Source of the DNA: Paralithodes platypus
Taxonomy: Eukaryota; Arthropoda; Malacostraca; Decapoda; Lithodidae
Direction: 5' to 3'
DNA: 64,000 bases
Assembly (NCBI GenBank): GCA_032716605.1
Contig: CM064571.1
Coordinates: 10,484,405 to 10,548,404 of the forward strand
This document shows positions 21,900 through 32,469 of the stretch, piece after piece. Within the stretch, counting starts at the first letter, position 1. Every line of letters begins with the position of its first letter. Position numbers and translations under genes: made by a program. The notes under the pieces were generated by a model that saw only the letters and a program-made list of their open reading frames with translations, was not told where the DNA came from and did no database searches.

Positions 21900-22560
21900 T
21901 ATAGGGAATGTATGGCGAGAGGTATTTTATCATAGCCGTAAGATATGTAGACAATATTAATTAGTTATAACTATTGGTAGGTAACAACGAACACAATTAT
22001 AATAATAATAATAAATATATATATATATAATATAGTGAAGTGTGAAGGTTTTATATTTTGGAGAGAGGTATTTTTGGATAACTATAAAGCAAGCGTGGTC
22101 AGCTATATTAGCTGTATTTATTGGTAGATCACATAATAACAAGGTGAGGTGTGGTTGCTATAGGTTATGGTATGAGGTATTCGTGGATAACACTATGATA
22201 AGTGGGCTATGATAGCCAAAGTTTATGGTGGGATATGTTATATGTTAGCAATAAGACAGGTTATGGTGGGATGTATTTCTATAATATCTTTATAAGAGGT
22301 TAACTATGGTGACCATAGATTGTGTTGGAAGGTATTATTAGATAGTTATATGATGGGGATATATGGTGGCTATATGGGTTATGGAGAATACATAATTATT
22401 ACAATTGCTGTAAGATAGGTAAAATGTAAGATAGGTTGTGTTTGGAGGCATTTTAGGATAGCTACAAGGTGAGCTGTGGTGGTTTGTAAGCTATATACTG
22501 TATACATTATATAAGGTAGACAATAAGGATTTTAAGATGACCTCCATGGGCTACAGTGGA
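21900..22560. repeat. Degenerate satellite, about 100-bp irregular units
   Basis: Recurrent phrases such as GAGAGGTATTTT.GGATA(A)CTA, AAGGTGAGGTGTGGT and CTATAGGTTATGG recur every 80-120 bp. The same phrases return at 23930-24290, 24450-24600 and 28600-30000, so one old satellite field underlies roughly 22-30 kb and has been interrupted by later insertions. Confidence 0.65.
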
Positions 22561-22563
22561 TTT

Positions 22564-22645
22564 GTTTGCCTTGATGGTGTAATGGTTAGAGTGTTTACAA
22601 TCTGTATGTGGTGACCCAGGTTCGAATCCCGGTGGATCACATGCA
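22564..22645 (+). mobile_element. tRNA-derived SINE head
   Basis: GCCTTGATGGTGTAATGGTT matches a tRNA A box. B box GGTTCGAATCCC lies at about 22619-22630. The anticodon arm does not fold well, so this is a SINE or tRNA-like repeat, not a functional tRNA. Related heads lie on the minus strand at 24.3, 28.3, 29.3 and 32.2 kb. Confidence 0.7.
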
Positions 22646-22649
22646 CAGG

Positions 22650-23340
22650 TGTTTGGTGTTTGAGTGAAATTAATACAAAATAGATTAAACTGCAGGACTA
22701 GTTTTCTTATGTCATACAATAAATGTTATCCAAGAACAGCCCTCTGTAGGTAACACAAATTAACTAAACTATCATTAAATAAATATCATCGAATCATTAA
22801 GTAAATTGAAATATATCTATAGTTATTTAGATAAATGAAGATATTTAGAACCATCTCCAGTAGTTATTTGAGTTTTAGCCAATATTGGAATGAATATAAA
22901 ATAATTACCCTTATATCATTACTGTAGTGCTATGCCTTCTCCTGTTTTCATGCTCATCCAGTAACATATTGCTATTTTGCGTTATTTATGAATATATTTT
23001 TATATCATCCTAAGATATAGTTAATGTAAAACCATTGCAAAAAATTACTTTATATTAACTAGTATCTGATATATAAGTTAATATACAATGGATAACATTC
23101 AGTTTGTGTATTCGTCGCTATGTTTATTGTCCATGGAGGGCAATATCGGTTGCTAAGCAAGACTTACTGCTGTTAAGATTACCCTAAAATTGTTTGTTTT
23201 CTGTGTATTCCGAACTCTTTTTCTTTCTGAGTTTTCTCTTTTCTCTTTCACTTGCTATTTGTCACCATTGATATGTAATACATATCAGTCTTTCACACAC
23301 ACGCACACTACTATACATTTCACACACACGCACACTACTA
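22650..23340. other. AT-rich, no gene seen
   Basis: Low-GC sequence ending with two copies of TTTCACACACACGCACAC near 23290-23340. Nothing coding. Confidence 0.5.
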
Positions 23341-23344
23341 TAAA

Positions 23345-23640
23345 TTTCATATAGGTTTGACTAGTATAATGGTATGCAGGTTTAGTAGAGTAACTAATAC
23401 TTGCGAGGTTGAATACAGAACACAAACATAGCTTATGATCTGCTATTGGTATCTCGGCCCTGACGGCCCCGAAGAGAACGTCCCACCAACGTTACTTTAT
23501 AACGAAATCGCAACCACATTTTACAATAGTTATGGCCTTGGTCTTGCTCGGGGCCTTGGGGCTGTTCGGCTAGGCAGCTTGGGGAACAACAACAACAACA
23601 ACATAGTAACAACACATACCATTAATTGATCACTGTTGAT
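23345..23640 (+). repeat. Duplicated segment A (partner at 30.46-31.18 kb)
   Basis: TTTGACTAGTATAATGGTAT, TAGCTTATGATCTGCT.TTGG and AACGTTAC.TTA(T/C)AAC.A.ATCGCAACCACA occur in the same order near 30467-30510 and 30945-31085. The second copy is split by an (AT)n-containing insertion. This suggests duplication of a block flanking the satellite. Confidence 0.65.
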
Positions 23641-23664
23641 ATTTATTCAACCAATAAGAACACG

Positions 23665-23667
<3 letters not shown>

Positions 23668-23744
<77 letters not shown>

Positions 23745-23760
23745 AACACTCGCACACACT
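23668..23760. repeat. (AT)n-(AC)n compound microsatellite
   Basis: TA run followed by an AC run. Confidence 0.95.
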
Positions 23761-24033
23761 CACATTCATTAATTAGTATTTACTTTGATAAGTAAGAACC
23801 AAATCATGTATAAAAACTTGATGATATAAGTAATCTAGTTAGTTATGATGCCGTATCTGATTTCATAGACAACATATAGTAATGATACATTTATACACAT
23901 ACTATAGTTAAAAATAATATGTTTCGCAGAGATTGGTTAGAGGTATTTTAGCATAGCTTTAAGAGAAGCGGGGTATGTTAATTATCTATATAGCTAATGA
24001 TGGGTGACATTACTAGTCGTGTAATAAGATTAA

Positions 24034-24215
24034 GTGAGGTGTGAGAGATAAACTATGTTATAAACACCGTGGATCACATAATCTTAAGTGAGGTGTGAGA
24101 GATAAACTATGTTATAAACACCGTGGATCACATAATCTAACAAGGTGAGGTGTGAGAGATAAACTATGTTATAAACACCGTGGATCACATAATCTAACAA
24201 GGTGAGGTGTAGTGG
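24034..24215. repeat. 55-57 bp tandem repeat
   Basis: GTGAGGTGTGAGAGATAAAC starts at 24034, 24089 and 24145, with a partial fourth at 24202. Each unit includes ATAAACACCGTGGATCACAT. It is a local amplification of the surrounding satellite. Confidence 0.9.
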
Positions 24216-24282
24216 ATATAAGTTATGCTGAGAGTTGTTTTTGGATTGCTGTAAAATAAGTAGGGTATTATTATGTTATATC

Positions 24283-24412
24283 CACTAACCAACTTTACTC
24301 CTAAACTCGATTAATGATATTAACAAACACATGTGGCAGTCCGGGGATTCGAACCCAGGACGCTCACACCGAAAACCAACACACTTATGCATTGCACCAC
24401 GAAGACAGTTAT
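24283..24412 (-). mobile_element. tRNA-derived SINE, copy in satellite
   Basis: On the minus strand the head reads GTCTTCGTGGTGCAATGCAT, then GGGTTCGAATCCCCGGACTG as B box. It continues through CCACATGTGTTTGTT to a tail containing AATCGA.TTTAGGAGTA. The same layout occurs at 28290-28425 and 29265-29392. Confidence 0.75.
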
Positions 24413-24601
24413 ATATAATGGTGGGTGACATTGTAAGTTAGCAATGCAACAAAGTGTACTGTGAAGATATTTATGGTGATAGGTATTCTTGGATAATAAT
24501 AAGATATGCGTGGTAATTTGTATGTCAGCTAGACAGTAGTTGCTGGTGGGTGAGGTATGGTGGATAAAGGTTATGGTGAGAATTGTTTTTTGATTGCTGT
24601 A

Positions 24602-25712
24602 AAATAAGTAGGGTATGTTAGTTATAGATAATGGTGGGTGACATTGTAATAAGTAGGGTATGTTAGTTATAGATAATGGTGGGTGACATTGTAATAAGTA
24701 GGGTATGTTAGTTATAGATAATGGTGGGTGACATTGTAATAAGTAGGGTATGTTAGTTATAGATAATGGTGGGTGACATTGTAATAAGTAGGGTATGTTA
24801 GTTATAGATAATGGTGGGTGACATTGTAATAAGTAGGGTATGTTAGTTATAGATAATGGTGGGTGACATTGTAATAAGTAGGGTATGTTAGTTATAGATA
24901 ATGGTGGGTGACATTGTAATAAGTAGGGTATGTTAGTTATAGATAATGGTGGGTGACATTGTAATAAGTAGGGTATGTTAGTTATAGATAATGGTGGGTG
25001 ACATTGTAATAAGTAGGGTATGTTAGTTATAGATAATGGTGGGTGACATTGTAATAAGTAGGGTATGTTAGTTATAGATAATGGTGGGTGACATTGTAAT
25101 AAGTAGGGTATGTTAGTTATAGATAATGGTGGGTGACATTGTAATAAGTAGGGTATGTTAGTTATAGATAATGGTGGGTGACATTGTAATAAGTAGGGTA
25201 TGTTAGTTATAGATAATGGTGGGTGACATTGTAATAAGTAGGGTATGTTAGTTATAGATAATGGTGGGTGACATTGTAATAAGTAGGGTATGTTAGTTAT
25301 AGATAATGGTGGGTGACATTGTAATAAGTAGGGTATGTTAGTTATAGATAATGGTGGGTGACATTGTAATAAGTAGGGTATGTTAGTTATAGATAATGGT
25401 GGGTGACATTGTAATAAGTAGGGTATGTTAGTTATAGATAATGGTGGGTGACATTGTAATAAATAGGGTATGTTAGTTATAGATAATGGTGGGTGACATT
25501 GTAATAAGTAGGGTATGTTAGTTATAGATAATGGTGGGTGACATTGTAATAAGTAGGGTATGTTAGTTATAGATAATGGTGGGTGACATTGTAATAAGTA
25601 GGGTATGTTAGTTATAGATAATGGTGGGTGACATTGTAATAAGTAGGGTATGTTAGTTATAGATAATGGTGGGTGACATTGTAATAAGTAGGGTATGTTA
25701 GTTATAGATAAT
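24602..25712. repeat. 45-bp satellite, about 24 nearly identical units
   Basis: The unit begins GTAATAAGTAGGGTATGTTA and continues GTTATAGATAATGGTGGGTG, ACATT; four units fill exactly 180 bp. Only one obvious variant is seen (AATAAATAGGG near 25460). The unit length is divisible by three, so a 498-codon frame stays open on the minus strand by chance. The last units adjoin the CR1 LINE at 25713, and one to two units resume at 28218-28280 on its other side. Confidence 0.97.
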
Positions 25713-28217
25713 GGTACAAAGGAGTACAAAGGAGTACAAAGGAGTACAAAGGTACAAAGGAAATCAAGCAACAACAGATCTAGTGACCCTTCTAGGTTGC
25801 TTGTCCTCCAAAACACTGAGGATCAAGTGTCCAAACAGTGGTTTAGAGTGGGTAAGGGAACATTGGAAAGGGAATTACTGCCCTGGAACTAATGTCCGTG
25901 GCAGGATTAGGAAGTTAGTAGGGGACAGATGGGTTAGTAACTGAGGGGGGGATAAAATAAAGTTATTAATTTACAAACGCAGTCAGTCGCGGGTTTGATG
26001 CGAGATATTTGTCTAGGCGGAGTTTAAATGAATCAACGGTGATGCAGTCTATAACGTTTCGGGGAAGCCCATTCCACAAGTTGACAACTCGATTGAAGAA
26101 GAAATTCTTAGATTCGTGTGAGTTAAAAGATTTACCAATAATTTTGCAACCGTTTCCCCGCGTGTAATTAGATTGGTCGATAGTGAAGTACTTACTACAG
26201 TTCATATTGTCGATGCCTTTGATGATTTTGAACACTTGAATTAAGTCACCTCTTAATCTGCGCTGGGTTAAAGGAAATAGATTTAATTCTCTAAGACGCT
26301 CTTCGTATGGTTTGTTCTTTAGGCTAGGTATCATTTTGGTAACTCTACGTTGAACTCGTTCTAGCTTGTTTATATCTTTTTGGTAATAAGGGCACCAGGA
26401 TTGAACGCAGTATTCCAGAAGAGGGCGGACTAATGAATTGTAAAGGGTTAGGATAACTTCTTTGGATTTATGCTCAAATGACCTGCCTATAAAGCCAATG
26501 ATTTTGTTTGCCTTCTTAACAACTTCTGAACATTGTTGACTCGGTTTTAGGTTACTCGATATTGTTACTCCCAGATCGGTTTCTCTGTTTACATTCTTAA
26601 GCTGAGTGCCATTCATCGAATAGTTTGCTTTCTCATTTAGGTATCCGATATGTAGTACTTTACATTTATCCGCATTGAAACTCATTTGCCAAATTTGGGC
26701 CCAACATGACAATTTATCTAGATTGTGTTGCATATCGTCAACTTGTTCTTTTGAGAGTACACTATTTGCAATTTTTGTATCGTCAGCAAATTTTGAGATT
26801 GTACAGGTGAGACCCTCATCTATGTCGTTGATGTAAATTAGAAAGAGAATTGGTCCTAGTACCGATCCCTGGGGTACCCCGCTACTTACATTGGTCCATT
26901 TTGATGCCTTACCGTTTATGACTACTCTTTGCTTTCTGTCGCTGAGCCAATTTTCTATCCATTTCAACACACCGTCTTGTATTCCATGCGCTTTTAGTTT
27001 TAGCAGTAAACGTTTGTGGGGAACTTTGTCAAAGGCCTTTTGAAAATCAAGGTATATAATATCTACAGCTTTACTCTCATCGTAGAGGTTGAGGATATCG
27101 TGGAAGAAGTCTAAGAGGTTTGTTAAACAGGAACGTTTTTTACGAAAGCCGTGTTGAGTATCTTTAAGTATGTTATTTTCCTCTAAGTGATTTACGAGTC
27201 TGTCTCGTATGACCGTTTCTAGCATTTTACATACAACTGAGGTTAAGCTAATTGGACGATAGTTACGGGGTAGGGATTTGCTGCCTTTTTTTAATATCGG
27301 TGTTACGTTGGCTAGCTTCCACTGATCGGGCATAGTTCCAGACTGCAAGGATTTATTGAATAGTAATGTCAGTGGTTTAGAGAGCTCATCCTTAGCTTCC
27401 TTTAGAACTCTAGGCGAGATTGTATCAGGTCCAGGCGTTTTATTTACCTTGAGTTTATCTAAACAATTCAATACTTCTCTCTCTGTAACGGTGATATTGC
27501 TTAGAACATCTGAATTATCAATCTGAATCGGCGATGGTGTAGGGATATCACTGAGGTCTTCTGTTGTAAAAACTGATGCAAAGAAGGTATTGAGGGCATT
27601 ACTCATTTGTTCTTCGTCTTTGGTGTATTCTCCATTTTCATCGACTAACGGTCCAACAGTTGAAGTAACAACTTTTTTCTTTCTGATATAACTATAGAAT
27701 TCTTTCGGGTTTGTTTTACTTTGATTCGCAATATGTAACTCTAAGGTCTTTTTACTTTGCTTAATTAACTTTTTGGCTTTGCGTCGTAGCTCTACAAATT
27801 TCAGCCGTTCTTCGTCATTTTGTGAGGATTTTAATCTATCATTAGCAAATTTTTTAGCAAGCAGGCAGTTTGAAATATCTTTATTCCACCATTTGGGCTT
27901 ATTATTATGGCCTGGACGCCGAGTTTTCGATGGTATGCAGTCTTGCACTGCTTTTAGGTAAGTGGCTTCGAATAACTTCCAAGATGTATTTATGTCGTTA
28001 TTGTGAATTAAAAAGCTCCAGTCAGTTTCTTTAAACATAGCTCTAAGTTTATGGAAATTTGCTTTCTTGAAATTAGGGACTTTTTCGATGCTACTATTTG
28101 GTTCGTTACTAGTAAACTTTAAAGTGAAAGTTATCGTACGATGGTCGCTGTTATTGAATTCATCACCAACATTCAAATTCTCTATTAATTCTTCTTTTGT
28201 TGCAAGTACAATGTCAT
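25713..28217 (-). mobile_element. CR1-type LINE inserted in the 45-bp satellite
   Basis: The LINE lies on the minus strand with its 3' end at 25713. There its tail is made of GTACTCCTTT-type repeats (plus strand: GAGTACAAAG units at about 25716-25760). Its truncated 5' end at about 28217 falls inside the endonuclease region. The flanks on both sides are 45-bp satellite units, so it inserted after the array had formed. The 5' junction shares TGACATTGTA with the satellite, so microhomology may have helped. Confidence 0.9.
25966..28213 (-). CDS. CR1-type LINE ORF2, 5'-truncated, otherwise open
   Basis: About 745 codons are open with no stop or frameshift, the best-preserved protein in the window. 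The N-terminus is the end of the endonuclease, with the SDH box at codon 10-12 of the stretch starting at 28176. RT blocks follow: NKTPGPDTISP (about 245-255), ANVTPILKKG, NYRPISLTS, LDFQKAFDKVPH (about 375-386), GVPQGSVLGPILF (about 432-444) and FADDTK (about 462-467). The C-terminal half has LVRPLLEYCVQSW, ERLRELNLFPL and NLWNGLPRNV. No ATG is meaningful, because the true start is lost with the rest of the endonuclease. It acted as the RT of target-primed retrotransposition. A near-identical copy lies at 45034-45804. Confidence 0.9.
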
Positions 28218-28280
28218 GGTGGGTGACATTGTAATAAGTAGGGTATGTTAGTTATAGATAATGGTGGGTGACATTGTAAT
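28218..28280. repeat. Resumed 45-bp satellite units
   Basis: GTGGGTGACATTGTAATAAG and the rest of the unit occur once or twice, then the array stops and an older satellite/SINE context follows. Confidence 0.9.
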
Positions 28281-28289
28281 TATGTTCTA

Positions 28290-28425
28290 TCCAACAACCA
28301 ACTCTACTCCTAAAATCGATTAATGAAATATTACAAACACATATGGCAGTCCGTGGATTCGAACCCAGGACGCTCACACCGAATATCAACACCCTATGCA
28401 TTACACCATGAAGGCAGTCAAAGAA
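28290..28425 (-). mobile_element. tRNA-derived SINE copy
   Basis: Minus strand: CTGCCTTCATGGTGTAATGC head, CTGGGTTCGAATCCACGGAC B box, and the same tail with AATCGATTTTAGGAGTA as at 24.3 and 29.3 kb. Confidence 0.75.
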
Positions 28426-29264
28426 TGGTGGACACTGCCTACGATTTATTATGCAACTTCGAATCCTGCATATCAATCTAAGCATGTACACACATCCCAA
28501 CTGCAACTCACGCAGGCTATGCATATGTGAATGGAAAGGCAATTAATGGGGCCTCAACCACTAGGGAAGGCCTCTCGACAAATTACTCCTGAACCAATTT
28601 AGCAATGCAACAAAGTGTACTGTGAAGGTATTTATGGTGATAGGTATTCTTGGATAATAATAAGATATGCTAGATAAGCTAGACAGTAGTTGCTGGTGGG
28701 TGACATAATCTAACATAAGTGAGGTATGGTGGATATAGGTTATGGTGAGAGGTAATCTTGGATAACAATAACTAAGGTATGTTATACAGGGTTTCCCGAA
28801 ATAGACGTGCTAACCTTCAGGATATGGTTATATAGATGATTCTAAGCAGAAAATGTTCTATAAGAACAATTCTTAATCTCAAATGTTTATGAGGTATTGA
28901 AGTGTCCTCCCTCGCATCACTGTAATGGACTCTTCCATGTCAAATACAGTAGTTTCCAGAGGGTCCAAAGTGAGCTAATAATTTATGTGTGTGATCATTT
29001 TTCAAAATCTTGATATTAACATAGTACAACAAGAGCAATTAGATGGGGGGGGGGGGGTAGGATCTAGGAAAGCTAGGCCAGCCTTATGGGGAAATACTTA
29101 ATGAAAAGGGCCATTTTCAGCAGGCAATATATATGTAACGAGTAAAACTTGGAATATTGCTTACAGAACATGTTATGCTTAGGATATTTTTCCTGACCTA
29201 ATCCTGAAGTTTGGCACATATATTTAGGGACCCCCTGTATATAGTTTATAATTATTATGTTCCT
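28426..29264. repeat. Degenerate satellite and unassigned sequence
   Basis: Phrases of the old satellite (AGCAATGCAACAAAGTGTAC, GATAGGTATTCTTGGATAAT) repeat those at about 24438-24500. 28780-29250 shows no clear repeat except a G run at 29046-29057. Confidence 0.55.
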
Positions 29265-29392
29265 TCCAACAACCAACCATACTCCTAAAATCGATTAATG
29301 AAATTTACAAACTCATGTGGCAGTCCGTGGATTCGATCCCAGGATGCTCACACCGAAAATCAACACCTTGTACATCGCACCATGAGAGGTGT
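29265..29392 (-). mobile_element. tRNA-derived SINE copy
   Basis: Minus strand head near 29390, B box CTGGGATCGAATCCACGGAC (one change from GGTTCGAATCC), same tail as the other two copies in the satellite. Confidence 0.7.
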
Positions 29393-29499
29393 TTCTAGAT
29401 TGGCTTTATATAACGTGAGCTGTGGTGACTATAGCTTATAAGGGAAGGGAATCCTAAGAGTGCTGTATGGCAGGAGTGTATGGTCACTTTTGGTTTTAA

Positions 29500-29869
29500 G
29501 GGGATAAGTATTATTTATTTGTTTATTTATTCATAATTATTTTAGTTTCGTCTCTGGGCCTCCATCAAGTTTTAACAAAATAAATAAATAAAACAAATCC
29601 TCATGATACCCCTTCAAGATTAGTTTGCACATGCTTTGGTAGAAAAATATCGCGACCGACTCCGGTTCCTTCACAATTACAGGCCCGCTATCGCTCGCCA
29701 TGAGAAAAATCGACACCTAAATGGCAAAAGAGGTATTCAAATTAACAAAGAGATGGGGCGAAAGGTCTTACAATGGACAAACTAATGGGCCTAATATCTT
29801 AAAATCTTCAATTTAATGGGGCTAAACATGAGGAAGGAGGGGGTCCAGAAGAACACAGCTACCTTCCTC
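29500..29869. mobile_element. TTAA-flanked MITE, relative of 61.2-kb element
   Basis: TTAA at 29496-29499 and 29870-29873. The interior shares TACAGGC(C/T)CGCTATCGCTC, AAAATCGACACCTAAA and GGGGCTAAACATGAGG with 61199-61526. TTAA target duplication is the hallmark of piggyBac-type insertion. The terminal repeats are weak in this older copy (GGGGATAA and TTCCTC). Confidence 0.65.
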
Positions 29870-29873
29870 TTAA

Positions 29874-30460
29874 GATGAAGATATCTTAGAATGGCTGCAT
29901 GATAGGTGAACTAGAAGATAGCTTGCGTTGGGAGTAAACAGGATAGCTACAAAGTAAGGTGTGGTGGTTCGAGGGTGGATATGTTTGGTAGACAGTAGGG
30001 ATTTTAGCCCCATTCTGTACCATGGGTGACGTATTTTTTACTTGATTCTAGCTATATTTAGAAGATTTTATGCAGGTCGTAATCATGCACTCATATGTTT
30101 TTACACAAATTCTATGAATGGCATGGGGACTGTTAGTTGAAGACTATAATGCAAGCCGCTTCTAGTTGCTTACTTTATATTTTGAATTGCTTAGCTTTGT
30201 AAAAGAGATTGACTTGTCTATGCCATTTGTTGGCTTCTTGATCGAATGTCTTAATATATTAGGGTACTTGCAAATATAATATTGGGTTGCTTTATTGGTA
30301 AGCTTATTTATTTTATATGTAATATATATTTGTCCTTTGTAAATGTATGCATTGCGCAATGAAGTTAATTGATAGATTGATTGATTGACTACTACTACTA
30401 TTACTACTACTACTATTACTACTACTACTACTACTACTATTACTACTATAACTGCTATAT
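29874..30460. other. End of degenerate satellite; (TAC)n run
   Basis: The satellite phrases fade by about 30000. A trinucleotide (ACT/TAC) microsatellite lies at about 30389-30447. No gene. Confidence 0.5.
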
Positions 30461-30461
30461 C

Positions 30462-30662
30462 TTTCACATAGGTGTGACTAGTATAATGTTATGCAGGTTT
30501 AGCCGAATAACCTTAACCAATAATTAATGATAGGGACATTATACAAACAAATATTATTCCACGTGTATTCCTTATCTCTGCTAACGGCAATTGCGGTGCT
30601 CTACGTCGATTGTATGTCAGTTTGTTAGCAAATACCTCAAACCAAGGATTTTACCAAGATGT

Positions 30663-30731
<69 letters not shown>

Positions 30732-31185
30732 GTAAGTACCTCTCACCCCCATGGTAGGCTATATGATTGCATTTCTGTTAATATATATATATTTTATAAT
30801 GCTCGTACAACCCCCCCCCCCCACTTCCCCCAGCACAAACACACATTTTAATAAGCTCGGAAAACAACATATACATACATTAATGTTACCTTATTACTGT
30901 GTATTTCAGAAACTGTATGTTCTGAATAGTAAAGTGACACACAAGGATAGTAGAGTAATTAATACTGGCAAGGTTGGGTGCAGAACACAATCATAGCTTA
31001 TGATCTTCTGTTGGCACCTCGGCTCTGACGTACCTGACGGGAACGTCGTACGAACGTTACCTTACAACCATATCGCAACCACAATTCTCACAAAAATAAT
31101 AAAATAATAATAATAAAATATAATAAAATAATAAATTAACACATACAATTAAATTAATTGCTACTGATTAATATTTGGTCAAACG
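30462..31185 (+). repeat. Duplicated segment A', interrupted by microsatellites
   Basis: The partner of 23345-23640. It contains a long TA run at 30662-30728, a C run at about 30809-30820, and ends in A/T-rich AATAATAATA sequence. Confidence 0.6.
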
Positions 31186-31204
31186 AATAGGGACACACAC
31201 ACAA

Positions 31205-31895
31205 TCTATCTATCTATCTATCTATCTATTTCCTGACTCCGTGATCCGCGAAGGGGTGGCCACGAATGAAACGCCCTCATGCATCTCTGTCCCCAGTCAG
31301 TCAACGCTCCTCCTCCCAACCAGCATCGCCTTCATCCATATATTTCTTCACTCCATCCTTCCACTTCTCTTTCGGTTTACCTCTCCCTCTCTGTCATTCC
31401 ACCTTGCTCTCATACACCCTCTTAGTCATTCTCTCGCTTCCCATACGTTCTTGAGGTGCCAAGATTTCTATCAATAAATTCAATTCCCATACGTTTCATA
31501 TGGCCGAACCATCTCAAGGTGTTCCTTTTCACACTTTCCAGCACATCTACCTCCACACCACACCTCCTTCTTACTTCCTCATTCGTCTGTCTATCCCTCC
31601 ATGTAACTCTGTACGCACTTCTCAAGTAACTCATTTCCACCCCTCTCACTCTTGGTCCGAGTTTCTCCACCAACGTCCATGCTTCGCTTCTATAAGTTAG
31701 TGTCGGGATTACCACACTGTCATGCAAGGACTTCTTCACTTCCATACTGACCACCCTATTTCTTGTTACTGCTTTCAGCATTCCTACAACTCTCTTCCCC
31801 TGTTGTACCCTCTCCCGCATTTCTTCATCCATAGTCCCATTTTTCTCAGCACACTGCCCAGATACTTAAATGAGCTGACAATCTCCATAGCCTGC
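31205..31895 (-). pseudogene. RTE-like LINE 3' part, copy with fused 5' segment
   Basis: The minus strand from 31895 to 31205 covers only the post-RT portion of the same LINE family as 14.2-17.1 kb: SSFKYLGSVL, GMLKAVTRNRVVSMEVKKSL, TYRSEAWTLVEKL, YLRSAYRVTWRDRQ and WFGHMKRM. It ends in CGGAGTCAGGAAATAGATAG with a GATA run (plus-strand CTAT repeats at 31205-31229). A short duplication around 31440-31495 disrupts the frame after GHMKRM. The first Cys of CGVTWRDR reads Tyr here. No RT is present. Confidence 0.85.
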
Positions 31896-32150
31896 AACCA
31901 CTGCCACCACGCCACAAAGACAAGAGGGCACAAGAGCCTCCTCACCACGCTTCGCTTGGGTCGCATATCATCCAGGAACTTCCCCCTACCCCAGGAAAGA
32001 ACATACCTGTGAGGACATCAACAGACAATGATGCACAAACCAGAGATGACCACTCAAGACATCGTGGGGAAAAAATAGTGTATACCTCTCAACACACCAC
32101 GCGCCCTTCTTGCCCTGAGACGCACCTCTCAGTAGTAAGTAACACCCCGT
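31896..32150 (-). repeat. Segment shared with 42.05-42.28 kb, fused to the LINE
   Basis: Plus-strand phrases GTGAGGACATCAACAGACAA, CAAACCAGAGATGACCACTC, AAGACATCGTGGGGAAA and CACACCACGCGCCCTTCTTG recur as complements near 42060-42180. The junction with LINE sequence falls at about 31895 (AGCCTGCAACCACTGCCA). Confidence 0.7.
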
Positions 32151-32204
32151 TCTTAACATTAATCATCAATTACAAACCCAAATGTACTTGAATAAACTAA
32201 TGAA

Positions 32205-32290
32205 AGCATATGGTCCTCCCGGGATTCGAACTCGGGACACCACACCCAGAACATAAGCATCTAAACCATTACACCACCAACACAGTTATA
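32205..32290 (-). mobile_element. tRNA-like SINE head
   Basis: Minus strand: GTGTTGGTGGTGTAATGGTT as A box and CCCGAGTTCGAATCCCGGGA as B box. The acceptor ends do not pair well. It is read as a SINE or tRNA pseudogene. Confidence 0.65.
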
Positions 32291-32469
32291 GGTTGAGTAC
32301 ACGATCATGATTAATATCCATTTTCGAATTTTGGATATCACTCTAATCATGTACTCAGACCCAACTGCACTATGGAATGCGTAATCTTTTAGTGAGAGGA
32401 GAGAACATTGAAAGACAACTCAGTAGCTCCAAACTAATTAACTTCCATGGGCACAATGATATGAAGCAG

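Noticed and set aside
22564..22645. Functional tRNA gene
   Set aside because: A and B boxes are good but the anticodon arm does not fold, and related copies are dispersed like a SINE.
24320..25816. Open frame of about 498 codons on the minus strand with a perfect 15-residue repeat
   Set aside because: It is the translation of the 45-bp satellite; the unit is a multiple of three without stops. No other coding evidence.
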